A DNA stretch of 64,000 nt from an uncultured Prevotellaceae bacterium. Its GTDB lineage: Bacteria > Bacteroidota > Bacteroidia > Bacteroidales > Bacteroidaceae. Shown here piece by piece: positions 44,446 through 53,160 of the stretch. A model generated the notes under the pieces. It had not been told where the DNA came from. It made no database searches and saw only the letters and a program-made list of their open reading frames with translations. The stretch covers positions 1-64,000 of the forward strand of contig CAMWQU010000012.1 of NCBI GenBank assembly GCA_947176535.1. The letters run 5' to 3'. Position numbers and translations under genes: made by a program. Position 1 is the first letter of the stretch. Every line of letters begins with the position of its first letter.

Positions 44446-44787
44446 ATGAAGAACGTCTATCACAACGACCTCATGGAAATGCTCCTCCAGAGCGGCCGCA
44501 CCGGAATGAACGTGCGGCAGTTGGCGCGTCGGCTCTATAATATTCATAATGACATATTTGACTCCGACATAGATTATCGGCAGCTTTACAATCAGGTTCG
44601 CTTCTACCTCTACTACCAGTCGCGACAGCGTCATTCCCCTTTTCTCCACCTCCATCGCGGACAATATGCCCTTCGGCAGGATGTGGCCGTTCAGCTCGAC
44701 ATTTTCATCGACACCCCACGCGAAGAAGAAGAGCCGCCATCCAAATACACGAAACGGGACGATTCGCGCCAACTTCTGCTATTCTGA
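44446..44787 (+). CDS. Hypothetical winged-helix-like protein
   Basis: Unrecognised cytoplasmic protein of 113 aa. The first ~75 residues are helical and basic (MLLQSGRTGMNVRQLARRLY, then DYRQLYNQVRFYLYYQSRQR) and recall HARE-type or other winged-helix DNA-binding domains. The tail is charged with a Glu/Pro-rich stretch and ends DDSRQLLLF. It has its own promoter box at 44414 and diverges from the polysaccharide-enzyme genes, so a regulatory role is conceivable but unproven. Confidence 0.6.
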   Translation: MKNVYHNDLMEMLLQSGRTGMNVRQLARRLYNIHNDIFDSDIDYRQLYNQVRFYLYYQSRQRHSPFLHLHRGQYALRQDVAVQLDIFIDTPREEEEPPSKYTKRDDSRQLLLF

Positions 44788-44854
44788 CGGAATGAAACTA
44801 TTTTGCTTTGACATAAAACCAACACATGTTCCGCAAAACAAAATGATGCTTTAA

Positions 44855-45406
44855 TTAAAAATCCTCATATATTGATTTAACTTTTGTTGTGGCAAAACGT
44901 TCTATCATTTTACGTCGGCAATTAGCAACATATTTACCTAACTTATCTTTATTCCATACTTTCTCTTTATATGAGCTACGAGAAGAAATACGGATTTTCA
45001 CAATTCCATTTTCTTCGATCTTACTGAATTGCTCATTAGATAAATCGAATATTGCTGAATAATAATCTACCTTACTATAAATATAGCCATATCCTGTAGT
45101 AACTTTCCCTACATTAAGGTTATTGACAACTACAGAAATAACTTCATTGTTTCCCAACTTAATCAATAATGTAGCATTTTGGGGAATATAACAGAAAGAT
45201 GAAATCAAAATACACCAATCTATATAGCCAAATCTTTCATAAGCTTTTACTATGAAGTTATACGTTGCTCCATCCAACTTTATGTTTCTTCCCGAACTCA
45301 TTAATTGTCGGCGTCCATCATCTTCTATACGATCAATAACAATTCTTTGAGAGAAAGAATTAAGAAAAGATATACAAAAAAGCAATAGGAATATTTTTCG
45401 CTTCAT
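44855..45406 (-). CDS. Hypothetical exported protein, A+T-rich orphan
   Basis: Protein of 183 aa with a clear signal peptide (MKRKIFLLLFCISFLNSFSQ). The rest has no motif I recognise: a beta-rich middle (NATLLIKLGNNEVISVVVNN) and a basic helical end (YVANCRRKMIERFATTKVKS). The gene is strikingly A+T-rich compared with lptD and the GH51 operon, and its Lys/Ile/Asn codon use differs from its neighbours, suggesting recent acquisition. Two -7 boxes lie upstream, at 45428-45435 and 45481-45488. Confidence 0.7.
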   Translation of the reverse strand: MKRKIFLLLFCISFLNSFSQRIVIDRIEDDGRRQLMSSGRNIKLDGATYNFIVKAYERFGYIDWCILISSFCYIPQNATLLIKLGNNEVISVVVNNLNVGKVTTGYGYIYSKVDYYSAIFDLSNEQFSKIEENGIVKIRISSRSSYKEKVWNKDKLGKYVANCRRKMIERFATTKVKSIYEDF

Positions 45407-45427
45407 AACATCAAACTTTTACTACTG

Positions 45428-45435
45428 CAAATATA
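45428..45435 (-). promoter_or_regulatory. -7 box of the A+T-rich orphan gene
   Basis: Minus-strand TATATTTG, 22 bases before the start codon. Confidence 0.6.
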
Positions 45436-45480
45436 AAAAGTCCCTTCTACTACATATTTTATGTATTGCCAAGATGTGGG

Positions 45481-45488
45481 CAAAGGTA
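45481..45488 (-). promoter_or_regulatory. Second upstream -7 box
   Basis: Minus-strand TACCTTTG, 53 bases upstream of the box at 45428. It could be an alternative promoter of the orphan gene, or the remnant promoter of the gene that stood here before the insertion. Confidence 0.45.
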
Positions 45489-45596
45489 CGAAAAATAATC
45501 AATTACCGGAAAGGAAAGATTGGAAAATATGAATCCTCCGTAGCTATCTCCGTCACGTAATCTGCGGATTCATGCGGAGCTTAGGAGACTTTCTTT

Positions 45597-45659
45597 GTTC
45601 ATCGGCGATGAATATCCGTCCGCCGTCGGTGAATGTTCGTTCATCGGCGATGAACGGAG
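45597..45659. repeat. Three 21-bp tandem repeats with palindromic cores
   Basis: Units start at 45597, 45618 and 45639. The first and third begin with the identical GTTCATCGGCGATGAA; the middle one (GTCCGCCGTCGGTGAATG) is degenerate. TTCATCGGCGATGAA is itself nearly palindromic. The repeats lie 80-140 bases beyond the lptD stop, so in lptD mRNA they would form hairpins. Confidence 0.65.
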
Positions 45660-45736
45660 AATTTCCGCAGAAGACTGCAAAAATACGATACGGAGAAGAA
45701 GAAATAAGGCAGCGGGCGTGGCATCATACGATGGCA

Positions 45737-48631
45737 TCAATACCAGTCGATGTTGCTGGAGTAACTGGACTGCTTCTTCCAACGCAGCACGTCGGCCAAC
45801 GTGCCGGCGTTACAGGCAAACGTAAAGTTGTAGGAACGGTAAGGAGCGATGACCATGGAACAACCCATATTGAAGCAGTGGAGGTCGCGAGAGACGGAAG
45901 CCGTAGTCATGGAAAGGCGGTGGTAGTTGAAGTCATAGCCCGATGAGAAGTTGATGTTCCATCCCTGCGAGAGACGAATGTTCCCGGAGAAGTTGAGCGT
46001 ATGTGTGAGTTTGTAGCCATAGCGCATACGGCTCTGATGGAAATGCCCGCCCGTATTCTCCCGCATCGAGACACCGTAACTGACCGTAAAGCTCCACGGA
46101 AGCGAGAACTTGATGTACCCATCTTCGTCCAGTCCCTTCTGTCCCTCGCTCTTTGCCGCGTTGCGCGACTTGGCTCGGTCGGGGTCGAGATTCTGATTCT
46201 CGGGGTCGGTTTCGTCCTCGTCATCCTCCGAATCATCGTCCGCGTCGGTATTGCTCCTCCCCTTCTCTTTGTTCTTGCCAAAGAGCTTTTTGAACGTGTC
46301 GTTGTTCAGCGTGTAGGACAGGTTCTGCGACATGCCCTGAAAACGACCGAAGCGGCCGTAAGACCATTCGGTGCGGTCGCCGACGTAGACGTTGCCGTTC
46401 TCACCCACCTCATAGGCGTAGGTGGCAAAGACGGCATTCATGGAGAACGTGTAGCTCTTGCTGAGTTTCAGACGCACACGCATCGACAGGTCGCTCCACG
46501 GCCGACTCTTGGCCGCCATGTTGTAGGACAAGCTACCGCCGAGTTCGTCGATAAGACTGATTTTGCGGTATCCGACGGAATCGCGGTCGGTGCGCACCTT
46601 CATTTCGATATTGTTGGAGACGTCCAGCGACACACTTCCCGTCTTGCCTTGCGAGACCGTGCCGTAAAGTGAGCCGGCATAGGGCGAGTAGGTCACCGTG
46701 GAGACGTTGCCGTTGGCGTCAGTCCTGACATACGTGTCCCAGAAGCCGTAGCGCGGCTGCCCGAAATCGGGAGCGTAGGAGAAAGATACTGTAGGCGTAA
46801 AGACATGGCGCACGGCCTGGATTTTCTTTCCACCGAACCACGGCAGCGGCGTCCAGAAGCCATAGAGTTTGGTGTTGGCCGACACGCTCATGTTGTAATT
46901 GTAGACGTTGTTGAAACCGTAGATGGTATCGCGCTGCACGGCATTCGCCTCCGTGTCCCACGACTGGCGCACTTTGTAGGAATACATGCGATCCGTGAAG
47001 TTGAACGACGGCGTGACGTTGATGTAGTTGAACAGAGCGAAAGAGGCCGAAATGGGCACCTGGTGCCGCATGCCGTTCCGCCAGTCCTTGAGCAGGTCGG
47101 ACTTGAAGAGCAGGTTCTCCTTGGTGGAGATGGAGTTGGACAATGTTCCGGTGTAACTGGCCGCGATTTTCTCGTACCACCGTTCCTTGCCCACCATCTT
47201 CTTGCGCTTGAAGGGATAGAAACGGGAAAGACTGATGTTGAGCGAGGGAAGCGTGACGGCAATGCTGGAATCGCGCATATTTTGGCTCAGGTTGAATGTT
47301 CCGGAGAGCGTCAGACCGATGTCACTGAACGTGCGGGAGTAAGCCACGGAACTGGTTCGCGTGCTTTGGGTGTAGCTCTCCGGATTGTACATCGAGGTGA
47401 GATTGTTGCGCTCGTAACTGGACGTGGCGAAGTTCACGCTGGCCGAAAACGACTGGACGGGATTGGCCTTGGCATCCTGCCGGTGACTCCACGTCACCTT
47501 GAAACTCTTACTCACGGCATAGTCGGGCATATTCTTCTCCCCGTCCTTGGTATTCTGATAGCTGAGGTAGACATTTCCGCTGAACTTGTATCGCTTGCGG
47601 TAGACACTGGCCGCCGACAGTCCCCACGACCCTTTGGTATATATCTCTCCCAGAGCTTTCAAGTCCACATTGTCATTGATGGCAAAGTAGTAACCACCGT
47701 CACGGAGATAGAATCCGCGCCGCGTCTCGTCACCGTAAGTCGGCATGATGAAACCGCTGGAATACTTCTTGCTGAAAGGGACGAAGCCGTAAGGTATGGC
47801 CAAAGGCAACGGAACATCCTCCACCACCAAATAAGCGGGGGCGAAAATCGCATTCTTCCCCGGACGAACCTTGGCCCGCGTCAGCACCCAGTAAAAATGG
47901 GGATGGCGGGCATCGCAGGTAGTGTACTTTCCGCCTTTCACATACATCACGCCCATGGAGTCGCGCTTCGATTCCTCGCTAATCAAGAATCCTTCGCCCT
48001 GCTCCGTATAGACGTTGTTGATGAATGCCTTCTGCGACTTGAAGTTGTAACTGATTTTGTCCGGCTCATACTCGTCTCCCCCCTGCCTGAAGACGGGGGA
48101 ACCCTTCGTCACTCCCGTGGAATCGACGCGCCCCGTCGCATGCACAATGCTGCTGTCGATGGCCATTGAGATGTGGTCGGCCGTCAGTTCCAGATTCTGA
48201 TAGTTCACCCGGCTTTCGCCGTAAAGGTTGGCCATCGAGCGGCCGTAATCGAACGTGATACTGTCCTTTGCGGTATAGTGCACGGGCTGTTCCAGTGCGC
48301 TCTTGCTCTGTCGCGTCGTATCGTGTCGCACGGTATCCATCTTGGAGGAATCGGGCTGCACCTCCAACACCCGGTTCGCTTGCAGCATGGCACGTATGCT
48401 GTCCTCCGTGTAAGAGTTCAGCACGCTGTCCACCGTCAGTTGGCGACGAACGGCCAAAACAGAATCAGCCGAAGCCGGTAACGTGTCAGCCGGAGCGAGC
48501 GTATCGGAGGCGGAGAGCGTGTCGGCAACAACGGACAGCCCCGCAGCCTGCATTCCGCGAGGTGCGACAGCATAGGCGAGCATACAAAGCACGCTCACCA
48601 GAAACCACGTTGTCAGTCGTCTTGCTTTCAA
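45737..48631 (-). CDS. lptD: LPS-assembly outer-membrane protein LptD
   Basis: Large outer-membrane barrel (964 aa) that inserts lipopolysaccharide into the outer leaflet, fed by the Lpt bridge. An N-terminal signal region and Ser/Asp/Thr-rich spacer are followed by an OstA/LptA-like jellyroll (about 95-250, including FDYGRSMANLYGESRVNYQNLEL) and by a long beta-strand barrel. A low-complexity acidic insert (about 800-840) lies in one loop. The start seems to be TTG at 48631, since no in-frame ATG lies between it and the upstream stop and the signal peptide begins there (MKARRLTTWFLVSVLCMLAY). Promoter box at 48705-48712. Confidence 0.88.
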   Translation of the reverse strand: MKARRLTTWFLVSVLCMLAYAVAPRGMQAAGLSVVADTLSASDTLAPADTLPASADSVLAVRRQLTVDSVLNSYTEDSIRAMLQANRVLEVQPDSSKMDTVRHDTTRQSKSALEQPVHYTAKDSITFDYGRSMANLYGESRVNYQNLELTADHISMAIDSSIVHATGRVDSTGVTKGSPVFRQGGDEYEPDKISYNFKSQKAFINNVYTEQGEGFLISEESKRDSMGVMYVKGGKYTTCDARHPHFYWVLTRAKVRPGKNAIFAPAYLVVEDVPLPLAIPYGFVPFSKKYSSGFIMPTYGDETRRGFYLRDGGYYFAINDNVDLKALGEIYTKGSWGLSAASVYRKRYKFSGNVYLSYQNTKDGEKNMPDYAVSKSFKVTWSHRQDAKANPVQSFSASVNFATSSYERNNLTSMYNPESYTQSTRTSSVAYSRTFSDIGLTLSGTFNLSQNMRDSSIAVTLPSLNISLSRFYPFKRKKMVGKERWYEKIAASYTGTLSNSISTKENLLFKSDLLKDWRNGMRHQVPISASFALFNYINVTPSFNFTDRMYSYKVRQSWDTEANAVQRDTIYGFNNVYNYNMSVSANTKLYGFWTPLPWFGGKKIQAVRHVFTPTVSFSYAPDFGQPRYGFWDTYVRTDANGNVSTVTYSPYAGSLYGTVSQGKTGSVSLDVSNNIEMKVRTDRDSVGYRKISLIDELGGSLSYNMAAKSRPWSDLSMRVRLKLSKSYTFSMNAVFATYAYEVGENGNVYVGDRTEWSYGRFGRFQGMSQNLSYTLNNDTFKKLFGKNKEKGRSNTDADDDSEDDEDETDPENQNLDPDRAKSRNAAKSEGQKGLDEDGYIKFSLPWSFTVSYGVSMRENTGGHFHQSRMRYGYKLTHTLNFSGNIRLSQGWNINFSSGYDFNYHRLSMTTASVSRDLHCFNMGCSMVIAPYRSYNFTFACNAGTLADVLRWKKQSSYSSNIDWY

Positions 48632-48704
48632 TCTTCGTCGTTTTTCCTGCCTCTCCCACCTCCCAAAGGGAGACTAAGGCAATAGTCCACAACATTTGCG
48701 GACG

Positions 48705-48712
48705 CAAAGATA
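48705..48712 (-). promoter_or_regulatory. -7 box of lptD
   Basis: Minus-strand TATCTTTG, 74 bases before the proposed TTG start. Confidence 0.6.
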
Positions 48713-48756
48713 CGACTTTTTAATGAGATAATGAGTATCCGAAATGTGAAATAACA

Positions 48757-49305
48757 CTAAACGGCAAAGATTTCGTGCCAACGGCAGAAACGTTCCACTC
48801 CCTCCGGGCCGAAGCGTTCGAGACTTTTCAATACCCGCTCATAGGTTTTCCGCTCATCCGGTTTCGACTTGGAGAAAAACTTATCGGCATAACAGATGGC
48901 CTGTTCCTCAAGCGTTTTGGGCGAGAAGTCGCGCAACGGGAGGGGCAGTTTCTGACGCTCTATCTGCTGCACGGTCAGTCCGGTACCGGTATGCCGCTCG
49001 GCCACCCCGGCATGGCGCGGAAGCCCCTCCCGACGAAGCATCTCGGCTCCGATGATTCCGTGCCGGATGTAGGGTTCCATGCCCCGGCAGTGTATGCCCG
49101 GCGCGTCGGTCTCCAATATGCCGATGTCATGCAACATGGCAGCCTCGTACAGGAACGTCCGGTCCATCCGCAGGTCGGGATGCGCATCACAGATGCAAAG
49201 TGCCATGTCGGCCACCTGCCGGCTATGAACGAGAAGTAGCTGTTCCAGTTCGGGTTGCCCGGCGTAATACTTGTGAATCAGAGTTTCGGGATTCATCTGC
49301 ATCAT
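48757..49305 (-). CDS. HD-domain phosphohydrolase-like protein
   Basis: Cytoplasmic metal-dependent hydrolase of 182 aa. The HD signature is present: HSRQVADMALCICD (first His), AAMLHDIGI (His-Asp pair) and, further on, RHGIIGAEMLRREGLP with another His. Similar HD proteins act on nucleotides or cyclic dinucleotides; the substrate here is unknown. Its ATG overlaps the stop of the C10 protease gene (ATGA), so the two are co-translated although their roles seem unrelated. Confidence 0.85.
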   Translation of the reverse strand: MMQMNPETLIHKYYAGQPELEQLLLVHSRQVADMALCICDAHPDLRMDRTFLYEAAMLHDIGILETDAPGIHCRGMEPYIRHGIIGAEMLRREGLPRHAGVAERHTGTGLTVQQIERQKLPLPLRDFSPKTLEEQAICYADKFFSKSKPDERKTYERVLKSLERFGPEGVERFCRWHEIFAV

Positions 49306-51077
49306 AATATCCTTATTTTCTTTCCGTTCCGTATGTAAATGCCTTTCGCCCGCGGATGAGGTATGCGGCGACCGGCAAGGTCGTAAACGGCCACCTCCGT
49401 GTTCGCCTCCTCCTCCGTCACCTGCGGCACCCCGTCGGTCGCCTCATCGGCATTCACGGTGAAAGTCCGTTCCGTGCGCACTTCCCACGGACTGCGCACT
49501 TTCAGGGTATAGGTCTGCCCGTCCACAAGATGGCGGAAACGCGTCCGGGCACGGTGTCTGTCTCCCGCCGCCAACGAGAGCACTTCCCAGTGACGCTCGT
49601 CCACCTCGCTACCTTCAGGAAACAGGCAGAACGTCACCAGATTGCCGGAATAACCGGCCACGGCCTCGTTGGCAATATCCACGGCAGCGTCGAGCACCAA
49701 TTCCTCGCCGTAGCGCGTCAGCCGGCAGTCCGGTTCACTGAATCGCAGCACCGGCGTCGTGCCGCGTACCACGCTCACCGGCATCCGGAACGGCAACGTC
49801 TCGTCGTCGGCCGAAAAGGCCAATATACGCTCTCCGGCCTCCCGAAAACGGCAATACACGGGCCACGTGCGCCGCTCTCCCGGTGCCAGATTCACGGCCG
49901 TCAGTCCCACATAATCGGCCTGCCGGAAGATGGCCGTGTCGGTCGGCAGATAGGTGAGTACCTCGAAGGTGAAATTGAGGCTGTCGGCCGTGGTGTTCGT
50001 CATCGTGAAATCGGCTGTCGTATAATACTGCAAATCGGGCGGACGACGGAAGATAACATTCTCTACCCTCACGCCGCCGAATGCCACTTCGCTCCGCAGC
50101 GAATCGCCGATTTCCAACGCCACTTCCGAAGGATGCAGAAACAGGGCCGTCTGATTGCAGAAAAGCCCCTCCTGCTGCCCCAGTTCCGTGGCATCGTCCT
50201 TGCTCTCGAACGGATTCAGATAGTCGAGGTCGAAATAGCCGTCCCAGTCGCCGCCGTAGCCCCAGTTGAGGTGATAGAATCCCTCTTCGTCCACACCGTC
50301 GATGTTGAACGCATGGCCGTTCATGGCCAAGTTGTGCCCCGTGTAGCAAATCGGTCGTCCCGCTTCCAGTTCGCGGCGTAGCATGGCGTTCCACGTTGGC
50401 GTGGCATACAAGGCTCTGGACAGATGTACGGCCGTCCGATAACCGAAAACCCGCCGCAGCGGCTCCACGGCAAGGCCCAGATTGGCGCCGCTGGAGGAAA
50501 GGCCCCAGTTCATCCGCACGGCCATGCCACAATAATAAGTAAGGTCAGCCACGGCCTGCGCCTGCCTTTCGGAATACCCGTCGCGGTAGTCCGGAAGAAT
50601 GCCGTCCCAGTCGATGCGCCGGCCCGGCAGGACGTCGGCAATCTTGTAGTGCTCCGTCTGCCAACCGTAAAGCGTGTCGGCAAGAACGGCGGGATAACGG
50701 TAATAGCTCAACACCTGCTCCAGACAGGTTGCCACACAGCCCGACACGCAACGTTCCGTGCTCGGCCGACCGTCACCGCCGATATAATAAGGACACGCGC
50801 GATTGAAAGGTTCCTTCTGATGCCGCACGCTCGACAGCAGAGGGGCTACGGCCTTCCCCCGCGTCCGGTCGGCATAGCGGTTCTGCACCCGGTAGGCGCG
50901 AAGCAGTTCCCGTAGTCCGTCGGGCATGTCTTCCGTCGGACGGTCGGGGTCGAAGTGCAGACTGTGGGCCACTACCCTGTCCCCGCAACGCAACACGTGA
51001 CGCTGAGCCGAAAGCGGCAGAGCCATCCACAAGGCAAGCAACGGAAAGAACATTTTCAGTATCTTCGTTCCTTTCAT
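49302..51077 (-). CDS. Secreted C10-family cysteine protease (streptopain-like)
   Basis: Exported papain-fold protease of 591 aa. The frame is open to 51248, but the -7 box at 51104-51111 and the signal peptide (MKGTKILKMFFPLLALWMAL) fix the start at 51077. The catalytic Cys114 is in CVSGCVATCLEQVLSYYRYP, and the His and following Asn/Trp are in NGHAFNIDGVDEEGFYHLNW. An N-terminal inhibitory propeptide-like region is typical of the family, which includes SpeB and PrtT. The C-terminus ends with YDLAGRRI...KGIYIRNGKKIRI, like the sialidase at the other end of the window, probably a secretion tail. Coupled to the HD gene. Confidence 0.9.
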   Translation of the reverse strand: MKGTKILKMFFPLLALWMALPLSAQRHVLRCGDRVVAHSLHFDPDRPTEDMPDGLRELLRAYRVQNRYADRTRGKAVAPLLSSVRHQKEPFNRACPYYIGGDGRPSTERCVSGCVATCLEQVLSYYRYPAVLADTLYGWQTEHYKIADVLPGRRIDWDGILPDYRDGYSERQAQAVADLTYYCGMAVRMNWGLSSSGANLGLAVEPLRRVFGYRTAVHLSRALYATPTWNAMLRRELEAGRPICYTGHNLAMNGHAFNIDGVDEEGFYHLNWGYGGDWDGYFDLDYLNPFESKDDATELGQQEGLFCNQTALFLHPSEVALEIGDSLRSEVAFGGVRVENVIFRRPPDLQYYTTADFTMTNTTADSLNFTFEVLTYLPTDTAIFRQADYVGLTAVNLAPGERRTWPVYCRFREAGERILAFSADDETLPFRMPVSVVRGTTPVLRFSEPDCRLTRYGEELVLDAAVDIANEAVAGYSGNLVTFCLFPEGSEVDERHWEVLSLAAGDRHRARTRFRHLVDGQTYTLKVRSPWEVRTERTFTVNADEATDGVPQVTEEEANTEVAVYDLAGRRIPHPRAKGIYIRNGKKIRIL

Positions 51078-51103
51078 CGTCGTCTTCGTTAAGGTTCCGT
51101 TTG

Positions 51104-51111
51104 CAAAGATA
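51104..51111 (-). promoter_or_regulatory. -7 box of the C10 protease gene
   Basis: Minus-strand TATCTTTG, 27 bases before the ATG at 51077. Confidence 0.7.
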
Positions 51112-51232
51112 ATACATTTTTCAGCAAAAGTCAATACCCCCACCTCATCGCTTGCGGAAGAAGGCCACACATCTGTAAACATTTCGGAACAACATTTTCC
51201 AAAAGGCGGCAGAAGTCTGAAACGAGACGCCC

Positions 51233-51330
51233 GGACGACGAGGCTCAATCCTGCTATGGACGGGCGTCAATCCATAGCGGGATTGAGCCTCGTCCATAGC
51301 GGGACGAAGGCCCGACAATAGTAAAGAAAA
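51233..51330. repeat. Intergenic palindromic element, locus E
   Basis: GAGGCTCAATCC (51240-51251) and GGATTGAGCCTC (51280-51291) are a perfect 12-bp inverted repeat. Nested within is GCTATGGA/TCCATAGC (8 bp). CGTCCATAGCGGGACGAAGG follows directly. It lies upstream of the C10 protease promoter. Confidence 0.8.
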
Positions 51331-51596
51331 AGAGGCGTTCTTAGAGAAATTTATTATAACAGCTCTTAATCAAGCACTTACAGCCTGCTTATTATCATCA
51401 TTAAGGAAAAGCGTCTTTCCGCACGGCTAAGGAGAGAGAATGTCGCGGGCATGTGAGACATACGCACCTATTCTGTAAATATATTTCGCAATCCGTTTAT
51501 ATTTCTCCACGCAGTAACAAGGCAGCTACGCGCGCGACCTATCGTTTTTTAACATTTAATAGAGGTATCCACGGCTGAAATCTCAGTATTTTTTCG
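51331..51596. other. Gene-free stretch, nothing recognised
   Basis: A+T-rich DNA between repeat locus E and the promoter of the DUF4286-ruvC operon. I see no open reading frame with family resemblance, no clear terminator and no RNA signature. Confidence 0.5.
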
Positions 51597-51604
51597 TATC
51601 TTTG
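51597..51604 (+). promoter_or_regulatory. -7 box of the DUF4286-ruvC operon
   Basis: TATCTTTG, 25 bases before the DUF4286 start codon. Confidence 0.7.
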
Positions 51605-51628
51605 TCCAAAATTAAATGCAAAAGGTAA

Positions 51629-51937
51629 ATGATTGTCTACAACACTACTTATACCATGCCGACGGACGACGCGCGCAACTTTGTTATCTGGGTCTGTGAG
51701 AGCATGTTGCCGCGCGTGGCGGAGGACGGACTGCTGACTGCGCCGCGCCTGTTGCGCATCTTGTCGCACCACGACCAGGAATCGGAATGCTTCTCACTGC
51801 AATTTGAGGTACCCTCGACGGCCACCCTCCACCGGTGGCACACCCGACAGGGCGCAGCACTCGCGGAAGAACTGAAAAATATGTTCGACGGGCGCATCGT
51901 CGGATTCAGCACCCTCATGGAGGAAATAGAGATTTGA
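51629..51937 (+). CDS. DUF4286 family protein
   Basis: Small cytoplasmic protein of 102 aa. MIVYNTTYTMPTDDARNFVIW followed by ESECFSLQFEVPSTATLHRW fits the DUF4286 family, a ferredoxin-like alpha/beta fold of unknown function. Its stop codon (TGA at 51935) overlaps the TTG start of ruvC, as expected for two tightly coupled genes. Confidence 0.8.
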   Translation: MIVYNTTYTMPTDDARNFVIWVCESMLPRVAEDGLLTAPRLLRILSHHDQESECFSLQFEVPSTATLHRWHTRQGAALAEELKNMFDGRIVGFSTLMEEIEI

Positions 51938-52551
51938 AGACGGAGAAAATCATACTGGGCATAGACCCGGGCACGAACCTGATGGGCTACGGCGTGCTGA
52001 AGGTCGAGGGCAACAGAGCCGAGACCGTGGCACTGGGCGTCATCGACATGCACCGGATAAGCGACGGGTACCTGAAACTGGGACACATCTACGAACGGGT
52101 GGCGGGCATCATAGAGTCGTACATGCCCGACGAACTGGCCATCGAGGCACCGTTTTTCGGGAAGAACGTACAGTCGATGCTGAAACTGGGGAGGGCGCAG
52201 GGGGTGGCCATCGCCGCCGCCATACAGCACGACGTGCCGATTCACGAGTATGCCCCGATGAAGATAAAGATGGCACTGACCGGTAACGGCGGGGCCTCGA
52301 AAGAGCAAGTGGCGGGAATGCTGCAACACATTCTGCATCTGGACGAAACGCAGATGAATCAGCATCTGGATGCCACGGACGCACTGGCGGCCGCATATTG
52401 TCACTTCATGCAGATGTCGAGACCGCAAAGCAGCGTAAGTTATCGCTCGTGGAAGGACTACGTGATAAAGAACAAGGAGAAGGTGAACACCCCCAAGACG
52501 CGGCAGGCTGAAGCGCGAACGGGCGGAAAAGGAAACAAACCGGCATCGTAG
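51934..52551 (+). CDS. ruvC: Holliday-junction resolvase RuvC
   Basis: Endonuclease that resolves Holliday junctions during recombinational repair, with RuvAB. 205 aa from a TTG start at 51934; there is no in-frame ATG or GTG near, and the family N-terminus (ILGIDPGTNLMGYGVL) begins five codons later. Catalytic acidic residues: Asp in GIDPGT, Glu in LAIEAPFFGKNVQS and the Asp pair in HLDATDALAAAYCH. The C-terminal ~40 residues are basic and longer than in E. coli RuvC (173 aa). Confidence 0.95.
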   Translation: MKTEKIILGIDPGTNLMGYGVLKVEGNRAETVALGVIDMHRISDGYLKLGHIYERVAGIIESYMPDELAIEAPFFGKNVQSMLKLGRAQGVAIAAAIQHDVPIHEYAPMKIKMALTGNGGASKEQVAGMLQHILHLDETQMNQHLDATDALAAAYCHFMQMSRPQSSVSYRSWKDYVIKNKEKVNTPKTRQAEARTGGKGNKPAS

Positions 52552-52636
52552 TCACCAGACAGCCCCGAACCGGTCAGCCCCGGAGACCGAAAAAACATTA
52601 TCAACGACGAACTAAATTCTGAACAACCTATCGAAT

Positions 52637-53122
52637 ATGAAAAAACTGTTTGTAATCGCAAGTGCAATCTTGTTTGCAGCCTGCCCCGTGAAAGCACAGG
52701 AAGTGTTTAAGCAAATGATGACAAACGCTCAACTGGTGTTGCAAACTCCCGATGCCGACTACTTCAACACCAACGTGGCACAGTTCAAATACACGGCTCT
52801 GCAATATCTTTGTAATACGGCCATCCGGCAGCACGGCGGCGTGGAGGCCGATGTGCTCGACCGCCAGGCCTATGCGCTCAACCACTTCATAATGGCTTAC
52901 TTCTCCGAACTCGCCAAAACGCAAAATAATAGCGAGCAGGCACAAAAGGACATTGTGAAAAAATACTGGAAAGCCTGCGCGGAAAATCCGATGTTCGAGA
53001 ATCAGGACCCGGAAACCACGGAGGCCTTCATCAACGATCCCGGTTGCATCACTCCGTTCAGTATCAACACGGACTGGATAAAGGCCGATGCCGTCATCTC
53101 AAAGAAGAAAGGGAAAAAGTAG
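52637..53122 (+). CDS. Hypothetical exported protein
   Basis: Protein of 161 aa with a signal peptide (MKKLFVIASAILFAACPVKA). The mature part is helical; no motif is recognised. It ends with a Lys-rich tail (ISKKKGKK). It lies between ruvC and hisH on the same strand, 38 bases before hisH. From memory, similar proteins of unknown function occur widely in Bacteroidales. Confidence 0.7.
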   Translation: MKKLFVIASAILFAACPVKAQEVFKQMMTNAQLVLQTPDADYFNTNVAQFKYTALQYLCNTAIRQHGGVEADVLDRQAYALNHFIMAYFSELAKTQNNSEQAQKDIVKKYWKACAENPMFENQDPETTEAFINDPGCITPFSINTDWIKADAVISKKKGKK

Positions 53123-53160
53123 TGGAGCGTTAGTAAAGAAACGAATAAAAAGGCAAAAAA

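Noticed and set aside
45572-45946. Plus-strand frame across the 21-bp repeats (repeated SSAMN residues)
   Set aside because: It runs into the antisense of lptD, has no family resemblance, and the repeat is better explained as non-coding hairpins.
46805-48169. 454-codon plus-strand open frame inside lptD
   Set aside because: Shadow of the lptD coding sequence; the His/Val/Arg-rich translation has no domain.
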